A stretch of DNA of 64,000 nt from Ostrinia nubilalis (Eukaryota; Arthropoda; Insecta; Lepidoptera; Crambidae), in NCBI RefSeq assembly GCF_963855985.1, contig NC_087092.1, forward strand, positions 12,772,001-12,836,000, written 5' to 3'. Under the pieces are notes generated by a model, which saw nothing but the letters and a program-made list of their open reading frames with translations, did no database searches and was not told where the DNA came from. The position numbers and the translations under genes were made by a program. This document shows positions 22,422 through 34,400 of this stretch, piece after piece (the stretch's first letter is position 1; every line of letters begins with the position of its first letter).

Positions 22422-22840
22422 GGATTATTTATTAATCATTTAGTTTTAATGTTACCGTTGTTGTTGTTTCTTGTTTCAGTAGGTATTAATTATTTATTAA
22501 TATTTACCATTGCAATAGCATCAGTTATTCGCTAGTTTAATATTTTAAACAATGTTTGTAAATAAGAAGAATTGATCTTTTTATCATAAATTAAATATTT
22601 GCATGTTATTTTTATAGTAATCAGGTGAATGGTTTTTATTTTTTCATTTGCATTATCTGGCATAATGCACATTGAGAAAGATATAATTATGTAATCACAT
22701 GGCACAAACTGATCTATTTCATCACAATCATGTTTTAACCTTATGTACAATTTGTACTACATACTTTTACTTCATAGCAATGAAAATGAACACCAAAATA
22801 TTATAATCTTTTATAAGTAATAAAATTAATTTAATATAAA
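22422..22840 (+). promoter_or_regulatory. CLIP-190: CLIP-190 3' UTR with poly(A) signal
   Basis: AT-rich sequence after the stop. AATAAA at 22819-22824 is the best poly(A) signal. On the opposite strand Rpb11 has AATAAA at 22914-22919, so the two transcripts end tail to tail within roughly 100 bp and may overlap. Confidence 0.6.
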
Positions 22841-23018
22841 ATGTGTTTCATTATTTAGCTAAAGGTCTTTTATGAAATCACAAATAGTTTTTACTCTCAA
22901 AAGTCATTAGTTGTTTATTTTTAGGAAGGTTTTTACAAATTACAAAAAATCTTGATTTATGCAAAATATGTATTTGATTATACCTAGTTCTTATATAATT
23001 ATTCTAATTAATTCTAAA

Positions 23019-23931
23019 TTAATCCAATCCTTCCTTCTTTTCTTTGATTGCTTCCTGAAACAATAATTATAAGATTTAAAACTTTCTTGTTCCATTTAAA
23101 GTAAAATAGAGAAACAAGCAGACCACTTGTGACCACGGACCACGGCTGCAGCATAGCAGCCGAAATGTCAAGCTGTGAGTGCATAATGTAACTCATATAA
23201 CAATGTGCATGTTGGAACTAGAGTTTCTTTATTTTAATAATAATTTTATTAGGATAATAAACAGTATAAAAACGGAAAATAAAATAAATAACTAACCATT
23301 AAGCTCAAAGCCAGTGTTAAAATGGCATAAATATACAGTAATGTAAAAAATATAATAAAGCATTACTTATTCTAAACAAGTTTGTGAAACTTGGAAATAG
23401 TATTTCTTAAAATTATAAAATTTATTGGCCTACCTTGAATCTCTCTTCAAATAAAGACAGTTCAGATGTCAAATCAGTAATAGCGTTCATGAATGCTTCT
23501 TGTGGGGTATAGTCAGAGGTTGTTTGAATGCGCAGTACAAATTTGTGTTCCAACGGATGAGGTACTTTGTAGCCTGCAAAAAGTACCTTAGGATCCTTAA
23601 GCAGTTGGCTGCAACAATAACAAGAGATTGCAAATAATGCATTTAAACCAATCTCTATTTTGGATCAGTTTTATTTCATTAGAACATAACATACTGTCTG
23701 ATCATGTTTCCGAGCGTGTGGTCTTCTTTGTTTACGGTAAATATCGCAGCATTGGTAACTTTGGTGTCCTCTTCTTTTTGTACTCTGAAAATGTAATGTT
23801 GTTAGATAGAAAATCAATGAAATCCAGTCATGATACAAACAAGAAGTAACAAAATGGAACTAAGCACCATGTACTCACTTCTTTTCTCCGTCATAAAGAA
23901 GGAACGATTCAAAGGTTGGCGGTGCATTCAT
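23019..23931 (-). CDS. Rpb11: RNA polymerase II subunit Rpb11 (complete, four exons)
   Basis: Small core subunit that dimerises with Rpb3 to form the alpha-like assembly platform of Pol II in the nucleus. Exons on the minus strand: 23931-23879, 23784-23695, 23608-23434 and 23054-23019, joined in phase to about 117 residues, the usual length. The protein starts [18 protein letters not shown], contains [13 protein letters not shown] (the alpha-motif helix of the RPB11/RpoL family), then [17 protein letters not shown] and [19 protein letters not shown], and ends [11 protein letters not shown]. The exon 1 end could be off by one base in my count; the phase of exon 2 requires 53 nt. Poly(A) signal at 22914-22919. 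Only about 180 bp separate the start from a large MITE. Confidence 0.97.
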
Positions 23932-24112
23932 TTTTGATCAGTAAATAGCAACAATCCTTGAAGAAATCTACTAAAATTGCGCACGAATAATACAACACCG
24001 CATTTATTTGGAAAAAAACGCCAATCCTGTCCAGCTGTCACTGTCATTATTTGACATTTTACTTTTTAATTTACTGAAATGTCAACCCTACAATGCTAAA
24101 TTTAAAATGAGC

Positions 24113-24517
24113 TATAGATGACCCACGCTGAACTGTCCCGCCAAACTCAATGACAGGGGGGCGCTACCATCGTTCAACTATATGGTTTCCAACATGGCAA
24201 AAATCTGAACCAGCAATCCGGTATTGACGGTGGCGCCCCACTGTCAATGTCATCGACAGGACAGTCCAGTATTTTGGAACTATACTTGGTGGTCATTAGA
24301 AGAAAGGCTTTTTTAGTTTTTTCATTGCCAACCAAATAAATGATATATAGTTCCAAAATACTGAACTGTCCTATCGATGACATTGACAGCGGGGCGCCAC
24401 CGTCAATACCGAATCGCTGGTTCCGATTTTTGCCATGTTGGAAACCATAAAGTTGAACGATGGTAGCGCCCCCCTGTCATTGAGTTTGGCGGGACAGTTC
24501 AGCGTGGGTCATCTATA
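24113..24517. mobile_element. 405-bp MITE with long inverted repeats, just upstream of Rpb11
   Basis: Left end TATAGATGACCCACGCTGAA and right end are inverted copies, extending inward for about 170 bp with few mismatches, leaving a short centre near 24290-24345. Flanking TATA would fit insertion at TA (Tc1/mariner type). ORFs inside are a by-product. It limits the Rpb11 upstream region to about 180 bp. Confidence 0.85.
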
Positions 24518-25034
24518 CTTCTTAAAATACAAAAACTCATCTATCATCCTTCATTATATCAGTACTTGATCTCATTTTGTAACTCGTATCACCTATAAAC
24601 TTGAAAATGGCACAAATCAAGTCGACCTCGACGTGTATTGCCAACATCATCAAAAAAGAAGAAATACAAAAACCTACAAAATCCTTATCTGTGACAAAAA
24701 CGAAGATTAGCCAATAGCGTGGCTTTGTGGTATAGGATTATTTTGCTCTATGGTTTAATGAAACGAGACGAGGCGCCAAAATTCAAATTTTACCGCATTT
24801 TTTACCTTAGGAATCAATACTGTAATGGCATTCTTATCCAGTTAACCTTTGGGCCAAAATAAAATTAGAGTAGACCATCGCACTCAACAGTACAAATGGC
24901 GATCTCAATTCCATGTTGTCTTTTTATTACTATTTGCAATTTTGTAAAGAAGAGATAAGATAGGCAAAAACGAAGAATTTTCTTAGTAGGTAATATGTGG
25001 TGGAATTAACTCGCTTGATGATCTAAGATTCAGA
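24518..25034. other. intergenic sequence
   Basis: AT-rich; no gene, RNA or repeat recognised. Confidence 0.5.
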
Positions 25035-25113
25035 AGGCCTAAGATGCGCGCCGTGATAGGCGGTTTTCACGCCATCTTATATTTATAGTTATAACGGCGC
25101 GCATCTTAGGCCT
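25035..25113. repeat. perfect 20-bp inverted repeat with GC-rich arms
   Basis: AGGCCTAAGATGCGCGCCGT and its exact complement are separated by about 40 bp. It lies just beyond a likely Syntaxin-1A poly(A) signal on the minus strand (AATAAA at 25129-25134). Could be a small MITE or a strong RNA/DNA hairpin. Confidence 0.8.
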
Positions 25114-28100
25114 ACAGGACAGGGATTTATTTACATGAAAACGAAATTTTACAGCAGAAAACACCGTTTATTTTATAATTATGAGAGAATTTCAGATTGA
25201 TAACCTACGTACAGAATATGACTATAAAACCAATCTAACTTGAATTTTACATTGTGTGTCCAGAATCTCACTGTTAATTTGTAATACAATACTTTAGTTA
25301 TGATAGTTTAGTTTTCAGTGTTCCTTTATAAGAAGATTACAAGACAATTTATCATAAAGAGGGATACAATTTTAATATAAATTCTGAAATACTTATATAG
25401 GTACAAGAAACTTTCGTAGAACCATACTAAACTATGTATTTCAACATTTTCGTCTAAACTAAACAAATGTTATAAAGTAACACGATTTAAAATGAAATAA
25501 TAGACTCTAATATTTTCAATGTTTCACATTATTTAACGTCAAGCAACATCAAATAGTTTGAAAGAACAAAGCACAATTTGAGGATACTTGTTAATTACGA
25601 ACATTTAACTACAATCGAAGTCTAGCGACTCTACCAATAAACAATATTATAAGGTATACACGGCCACACTGCCAGTCCGCCAACGCCTTGCCACAATATT
25701 TACCCTTTAAGCGGGGAGCACAGGGATTCGAATACTTGAGTTGGTTGCTGATGTCCCTAAGCAGTGTGTTGGCAAAGGTTTACCGTTGACTACTGGCAAT
25801 ATGATCGGGTATACTAACAGTGGGTACAGCAATAAACTTGCGGGATTATTCAACGCAGCTGTTGGCATTGCTGTAATTTTGCTATGATACCAGCAACAGG
25901 TCATTTTTATGTAAAATTTTATATGCCAATCACACGGGCAGTCAGCCAGATTGCAATCACATAAGGTTTTAACAATCTTCTAGGTTTGTGAGAGATGATA
26001 ATTCTATTTGGTGAGAGAGTTAAGTATTTGAAACTTTAAGTTTTAAAATGTGTCTAAGACGAAGTCACAATTGGTTACCCCATTTATCGTTAAACTGCTA
26101 CAGTAAATTCTATATTATATTAATTTGTAAAGAATCAATAACACTTACAACAGTAGGATATTATAATATAATTGTTTAATGAGATTGCAAGATGACGTTT
26201 GCCGGTATCACAACAAATAAAGTAGGGGACACCCTACACGTATTATTAGGGTATTCTGCAGCAAGCAGAATGCTATGTTATAGGATACGCTTGCGGGGAA
26301 TATATTTGCGAGATAAACAAACGTATAGATAGAACAGCCACACAAAATATAAATTCCTTTCTCATTTTAATAAATTGGAATTTATGGAATGTCCAAAACG
26401 CATGATTTTATTATCTTACAAATACATTTGAATGTTCGTTGTTTCTTAAATTCACAAGCATAATTTCCAGAAGATAATTAAACAGTTTTATTATGTATAA
26501 ACAGTTACGGATCTACCGAATTGAATTTGATTATAAAGTCTAAATAGTGTTTCATAATTGATAGAGTTTACAAGGGTATATCTTCATTCATTATCATGTG
26601 AACAAAAACTGTCGAATAAGCTTAATAAACAGCACTGTTAGTTATGTATTTGGATTACGTTTAACACTTACTAGCTATCATCTGGTAATGTAATAAAACG
26701 CTATAAGAATTGACACATAAGTATATAAACTATACTAATTGTGTACTTATACAAAATTAGCAATCCAATCAACATTATGCAATACTATTGATTATGAAAA
26801 TATCTATTTATGTTTCACGATAACATTGAGATTTGTTAGAACGCGCGTCTCGATCCGCACACGTGTGCCGCGGACGCTTGAACACGGGACCTCACTTATG
26901 TACACTAGTAACAGAAGGATTATAACTGCGATATTATTACGATTATCAGAATAAGAGATCATTGAAAGCTGACTAGAAGTTTGTTATGCCTACTCTAACA
27001 CTTTATTTTACAAATAAACTCGAGCGGGGAGTCGGTCGTTGTAAGCGATCGCAACTCCCCTGCCGACTGCGGAAGCTTGCTCCGCGCGTTGTGCGAATGT
27101 TCTCGGAGAAGCCGAGCCCGTGGGCTCGCTCGCAGTGCGACACTGCGGCTCCTCCTACCATTACGATACATTGGTGTCAGGTACGCGGTCTCGCAACGAG
27201 ACCAGTTAATCTTATACTAGAAATACGATGAGGTTAGATGCAACTAGCTAGTGTCAGCGCGATGACGTCGAGATGAGCGCGGGAGTGCGCGCCGAATGCA
27301 GGCTGCACTGGGCAAGGCGTCGCCGCTGGATGCCGACTAGGGATTGATCTCCAAAGCATCTTAGCGCAAGTCCATATTTAAACATTAAACGTAATTAATT
27401 CTAGAACACATCTTTGCATTCAGTCAGTTCTTAGAGGCTGTCTTAACTAAGAAATACAACAGCGAAATTCATTCAACGGCACATGGTGAATCATGTACGT
27501 AATTGACAACATTAGGTGGGAGTTTGGTCTGTACAGCCGTTATAGCCGTTGTAATTCGTACTCTAATACGCAAATTGCGTTTATTGCAGGTACTGGACTT
27601 CTCCGGGAGTCGGTGGCGCTATCTGCCTTGACGCCAATTTGAAGCTGTTTGATGCAGCAATTAATTTATTGAAAGGCAGCCTTGCGCTAAGAGTGCCGGA
27701 GTACTAATGCTGTCCAGGCGACAGTCCATCCCGACAGCCGCCCGCGGCGACGCCGGCCGGCAGCGAGGGGACTAGCGCCTGCTCGGAAGACAAGCAACAA
27801 TTGACTGGCGAGTGGAATTGCGACTGACCTCACTTTATAATGAAGCTACCGAGAGAAAAGGTATCACCTAATTTCTCTACCGTTACGAAGGCAACTAGAT
27901 GAAATCCTACATTTAAGGATAAAAATCTAATTATGCTATAAATGTTAAAATTAACATTGCTTCATATTCTTATATGCGGGACGCGGGGCGAGGGCAGGGC
28001 TTTAGTGCCGTTTTTCGCATCGCTCCTCTCAAATCCTTAATATCCACATTTCAACAATATGCCATTATGATGACTACTTTAAACCTTCGCAAATATCTTT

Positions 28101-31100
28101 TAATTATCATTAAATATAATTATTTTCTTATAGGAAAATGCTAATATAATGTTGGTGCTTAAATTTTCGAGTGAATTTTCTCTACGAAAATGTAAGTAAT
28201 ATTACAAACGTAAAATACTGTTCGATAACTATTATTATATTGCTGAAGACTGGTACCTCCAAATTTATTAAAAAATTTATCCTAGCTAAAACGGCTACAT
28301 TATGTATCTTACTGTACAACGAAGAGCGTCTTAAAAGGTACGAAATTAAATTTCAATAATTCATCCAACTATAAATCTGATCGAAAAGCCCCAAATTTGT
28401 ATGACTGTATTACTATATTGAAAAGTTTTTAAAGTACTCTTACTGTTTATTAAAAGTTACACTCACAATAACAATTCATTATATTATAAAGTTAACTAAA
28501 CAACAACTGCATCTACTATCACACATTCGAAAGTTAAAACAATTTTACAATTGTAATCGAACATTATTGCTACGGCGTCGGCACGCCGGCGCGATATGCT
28601 GTGAGCGGGCGAAGCCGCCGGCCCCGGCTGCGCGGGGGCCAGCCGTGGGGCCCGGTGGGGCCAGTCTGCGTGCCAGGGAGGGCCGCGACAGCCGGGGCCG
28701 GCGCCTCGCGCGCAGGTTGCAACCTTACGGCTACACCACTCTTCCAAAATCAAACATTCGGCTGAACATCATACCTATTTTGGCGCAAGTAATCTCACTT
28801 GCAGTTACGCTGCGAATTACTCGTATAAGGTGAGGTAGAACCTTTCTTCCGTGTGTACCGCTGTACCGATTCGAATACTGATAACTTGTACTGTCTTTCT
28901 GCCCTTTAATATTACCCGTTTTAATTAAAGATCGTAGGTTTTGAAAATGCTACTATATGTTTTGCGTAGTTATATTATTTAAATATAGTAAATGACATTG
29001 TAGTTGTTGCATAAATATGATTAAGTGTCGTGTCTTTAGGCTGATTATAAGCTTCCACGCTTAGCTATGTTTACACTAATAATACGATTACTAATTCCGT
29101 CGGCGGATTTATCCGTTAAACGAATAGATTATTATCTGTAGATCTTTCAGTTATAAGAATAAATTCACGAAAACGGTCTAAGTATTGTTATTAATGTCTA
29201 CATATTGTACTTACTAATTACATCATGGATTATTGCGTCTTAGAATAATTTGATTAAATGAACAGTATAAGCGAATGCTCATGATTTAACAACTGTAAGG
29301 TGGCAGAACGGGCCCTGATGGGTGGCGCCGCGCGGGACCGCGGGCGGGGGCTCCGAGCCAGGCAGAATGCAGGCACCGTTATGAATGCGACGATATTTCT
29401 TTGTTTCACTGTCCTGGAAACCAAATTTAATGTTCACTATAAAACTAGCAAAATAAACTTTCAAACGTATAATAAAATCTACTTACTTACATTCGAGTAA
29501 TTAATAAATCTATCAATAAGGCTATGGAATACGTCTCTTACTGTAAAATTAAATAAGTCTAATATTGTATACTCGTCAGTTCTATCACGAGATCTAGCAA
29601 CTGTATAGGGTCCAAATATCTGTTAAATTATGTATACTTTGCTGTATAATGTTGTCTGTATGTACCTAATTACAATATTACGTAAAAAACTTCCTAGTGA
29701 AATATGTCTACATTAGTAAGTCTGTAGTAAAAATATATAATTAATAAGAAAAATTAAATAAGGGTGCTAAAAGAGAAAATAATGTGGGGGTATAAAAGGG
29801 TTGTCTAATTTATACTTGCCATGTGTGTAGGAAGCAATATAATAATTTAGGCCCGTACTATGAGACAGAACCCAATTTCGAATCTACACTCAAAAATACA
29901 TAAATTCAAAACCTTGTTATTGGGCTTGATACTGAAACCAATAACAGGCTTGAATAGGTTTAAGCAAGCTTGAGATTGAATCGAATTTTGAGATTTGTCT
30001 CAAAATACGGACCTTGGTTTATCATCTTCGACCAATAAGAAAAACCTATATGAAAATAATTATGTAATATAGTGACCTCAAATCAACTTGAACATTGTGT
30101 CATCCTAAGTTTATATTTTTGATCGAAGATTTGACTTCTGCATGCTGCTTCATTAAATGCGTGCTAAACATGAATGTAATTTTAATAACAATTGAAAGGA
30201 TTCATTCAGCATTAATAATTGTATCAACAATTCAACATCATAATTATCTTCTTGACCTTAGATGTTCTGTGTTCATAAGTACTTTAATTTTAACAAAAAA
30301 ACTACAATTATTCCGTGTTGTTACGTTTAAATTGTTTTTTCATAAATTAGACAACCCAAGAAAAAGAACTAAGTAAATACGCTAGACATCTTTATAAATA
30401 CTACAAAATTCAAAAGGAAAATAGAGGTCTAGCGTAAATATTTAATAATAATTCTGCCTGATACCCCGGTTTTCCGAATACTGATGCAAGTAATCGACGA
30501 AGGCACTTGTTTATTTTATGGAATAAATAATGATTACAAATATACATAATATAAATACTGATGACAACAAAATCGTTTTAATAAATATTTGTAGTATAAT
30601 CTGTCACTGTAATATTAATAAATTTGTATTATTTGATTCCTTTATGGCCCCATACTTATCTTTAATTTTCAGGGAACAGCAGCAAAAGGTACACAATAAA
30701 TATGCTATCGATTATTCTCTTGGTGCCTCATAATTATTATATTAATTTCAAATCTGTGAATTCAATTTTATAGTAGGATTATAGTTTTATACTGACTGCC
30801 TCCAATCTCAATTAAATAATTTATTGTGCCTTATATTGCAGATAATTGAGTTGAGGCGTATCATTATAACTATAGCAACAGTCACAATGGAAACCAGGGT
30901 GTTTTATGAATAAAAAAATATATACTTCAATACACAAATAATATTAACTACAAAATCATGCATAGGGATAAAAAGATGTCTTATAAATATTATAACAATA
31001 AATACGTGAGTGTGAGTGAGGATATAATGCGAATATTGTTGAACCTGGCATTTATAAGACTTCTGCTACCACTTTAAGATTACAATTAAATCAGCATCTT

Positions 31101-31361
31101 ACAAGGCCCTACTAGCTTTGGTCTTTATACACGTACATTCAAGTGTATTGGACCCATGCAAATTTCTATAACCAATCGAATTTCAATTACCGAAAAATAC
31201 TTTTGGATCGAATCAATGCGCTTACTCATGTTCTGAAATGGCTCTAGATTTATGATTATGATTGTAAAACAACTGCCATCTACGCAATCGACATTGTAAA
31301 CTAATATGCCGTTCTATGAAGCCCAGAATGGTACTCGTCAGTTCAAACCTGCCCCCGGTAA
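25114..31361 (-). other. probable Syntaxin-1A 3' UTR and intergenic DNA
   Basis: Six kilobases without a recognisable coding exon, downstream of the last Syntaxin-1A terminal exon. Possible minus-strand poly(A) signals appear as TTTATT on the plus strand at 25129 and near 25160. Mostly AT-rich, but with sharply bounded GC-rich islands at about 27030-27200, 27700-27800, 28565-28730 and 29310-29370. A MITE lies at 29850-30013. Long 3' UTRs are common for insect synaptic genes; extent here is inferred. Confidence 0.4.
29850..30013. mobile_element. 164-bp MITE with degenerate inverted repeats
   Basis: Left GGCCCGTACTATGAGACAGA and right TCTCAAAATACGGACC pair as inverted repeats continuing about 35 bp inward. 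Non-coding. Confidence 0.55.
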
Positions 31362-31439
31362 TTAGAAGAACGTGTTATACACGTAGCCCGTCGCGATCAG
31401 GCCCAACACGAGTAGGCACACCATGATCATTATCTTCTT
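31362..31439 (-). CDS. Syx1A: Syx1A alternative terminal exon H1 (membrane anchor)
   Basis: 78 nt: CAG| then [20 protein letters not shown] and YNTFF, stop TAA. The juxtamembrane lysines and a hydrophobic helix of about 20 residues make a tail anchor. It is the most distal of three equal-length terminal exons. Confidence 0.9.
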   Translation of the reverse strand, partial: KKIMIMVCLLVLGLIATGYVYNTFF

Positions 31440-34400
31440 CTGCACAATGGACAAACACAACACGCATTAGTGACTAGTATTGGTTAGCGGGCGGCCGTGG
31501 GTGTCCGTTGCGTCCGAGAAACAGTTTCGTTATTGCAAACGTTTCGCCGTGCCGTTCCATTCACGACATAGCACATCAACTACAAGATTGGCATAGCTTC
31601 TTCTTCGTAAAAGCGAGTTGCCCAATCTGAAGCTGATAAGTGACTGCAAAATGTCGTGCATGACCACCATGTTTCTATTCAAAGAATTATAACACCTTCG
31701 ACTCATCTGACTGATCATTTCTACAACAGAAATTATAATTGAATGGCTAAATTAACCATCAAAATTTAACCCAGTAGCAGAAAGGAGCAGCCTTAAAGTT
31801 ATCTTAATTCCATTGAATAAGTGGAAGGGCCAGTTTGGCAGTTTGTTTTGGTCTGGCCCTTTCACGCAGAAATCTGGAGGTCTATGATTTCCAGTCAGTC
31901 CTAGATACTCACAGACTAGCACTGGCTGGAAATAGTATTAACACGGCGAAACAAGTCACAATTAAGCGTTACAAACTGGTTACTGTTCTCCAACGCCCGG
32001 CCCGCGCCCGCCCGCCGGAGCGAACAGTTACCTTTGAGCATTTAGCGGTCGGCACGCGAGCGGCCGCTCACATGAACATGCTGGATACGTAGCCGACGAC
32101 GACCAGGCTCAGTATGAGCAGGCACACTAGGATCATGATCTTCTTCTGTTGGCGCCGAGCATGCAACAGTACGCTTTACACATATCCTCGACCAGAGACT
32201 ACCGGTCTCTCATAAAAAACACAGTACATTTTAATACTCCGTACTCTTAAGTGCGTGCGTCATTTGCCTTGGAAGGTAAAAAAAAGAAATAAAATCGAAA
32301 TAAAATAAATAAATGTAATCTTTCCAAATTATAAACATATTTACATCTCGAGTAAGGTTTACTGGTACATTTTATAAACGATTTGTAACACCCTTTCTTT
32401 TTAAGGGAAACTAACACTAATTATTAGGTTACTATAAAAAAAAAACTTTCGAGGTTTCAACGTAATTAAGTAAATTAACAATCGATAATATTGAAAATGG
32501 CATTAAAATTATATCTCACAGTCTTTTGATTAATTAAATGTGATAATAAGCTAATAGGGGACATTATTATAATGCTATGCCAACATTATTGAGCTAAACA
32601 GTTTATTTTATAATGATAAATAATAACATCAATAAGAGTAGGCGCACACCGTTGATTTTTCGTCGGCCGATAGTTTAGTCGGGCAGTTGATCAGTATGGG
32701 CATGTATGGGAGTGCGCACACTACGCCGATTCGTTTTGGCCGATTCTTCATACAATTAGAAATCGGGCACAACTATCGGCCAACTAAAAATCAACCGTGT
32801 GCGCCTACTCTAAGTATTCCATCACAGTTAGTAAAATATTAAACATGTGATAAATATGAATAAGGTACTGAATATACCATTTAACAAACAGTTATGTAAG
32901 AATTTGCGGAATAATTAATTATTGAAATGCTACTAATTAAATGCAATTGTATTTAAGAAGAAAAAGCCGTTTACACACATATTAATGAGTAAATACTATA
33001 AATATCTTAGAGATAAAAAACACTGTGACAATATTTTGCTCAGTTTATAAAACAGAAGGTTGTCGTCATAAATACTGCAAAAAAGTGTTTTTACTTTTTT
33101 AACGCGACGACACGCGACATAACGCTACGCAAAGTAACTGTAAAGACTACCGCAAATGCAACTCAATACTGTTGGTTGAGTCTATATTGTGGCAATTTAT
33201 AACAATAATAAATAACCCGTTATGTGATATCGACGGCACTCGTTATGTAGCGTCGCGTCGCGTAAGTGTAGTTAACTACTTAAGACTCTCGCTATACGTT
33301 TAATATTCGATTTATTAACGACAGCCTCCGCAAAATATTGCTAATAAACAAGATGGCAGATGCCTGGTTGAAGTTACAAACTAAATATTATTCAACAGAA
33401 AATAAACAGATCTTAACTAGTACACCCCTCGAGTGTCACAATTCGTTATACCCGTCAATAATTAATTATCATCAACCTCTAGAACAGAGAATAGGCATTC
33501 TATAATTTTTTTGCTCTACATTTTCTTTGCAAACTTTATAAGGCATATAAATCAGAGTGATGACGTCACTTTACAGTCAAGCCTTTTATTTTATAAAATC
33601 GTTTCAGGCGTTATTCTGAAATCATAATTAGTTTCTCAATTATTTCTCTTAAAGCTCTGTGATGTTGTAGTAATGACAGAAAGTCAAAGTTCTTCAAAAT
33701 AGTAGCTATCCTAATCTTTTTGCCTTATCTCTATTCGAAAGATTGACGTATTAATCTTCGGCAACGTGAATTCTTATCGATCCATAACATCGTCGAGTAA
33801 CGAGAATTGTATGGAATTTAGATAGCGCCCTCTGGCGGTACGTTAACGCATCTTTGTTTCCATACAAACTCGCGTATAGTCGTTCGATATCAAGGACTAA
33901 GAAAAGCTTAAATGTACTAAGCATGTAAAAGTATGCATTGCAACAGGGTTTTTCTGCGAATAGCTATGTGCGTCTACTTTTTACTAACTAAGCAAATAAT
34001 AAATCATTCGACAACTTAAATTAGGTAAAATACTGATTGCCGTTTAATTACCTCGTAAATTAATAAGGTTTCACCATTAGCCTGTTTCTGAATACTTGGT
34101 TTTATTTGAAGTCAGCCATTTTGTTATTTTTCTAGGACTCCATGAAATTAGAAAAGAGAGTTAATTGAAACTGAATAAAATGATAACTACAGAATCAATT
34201 TTAGTACGAGAGCCCACGACCAAAACCATGTGTCATAGCAATACGGCAAAAACCCTATAAAATCGTTAGATTGTATGATTCTGAACCCGACTAGGTGTGT
34301 AGTAACGGTCGAAAGTGTAGCAACTGAGTGGGAGGCCATTTCTGCTGTGTCAAAAAAAAAAGACAGTCGGTATTATAGCAATACGTCTGATAGTGAAAAT

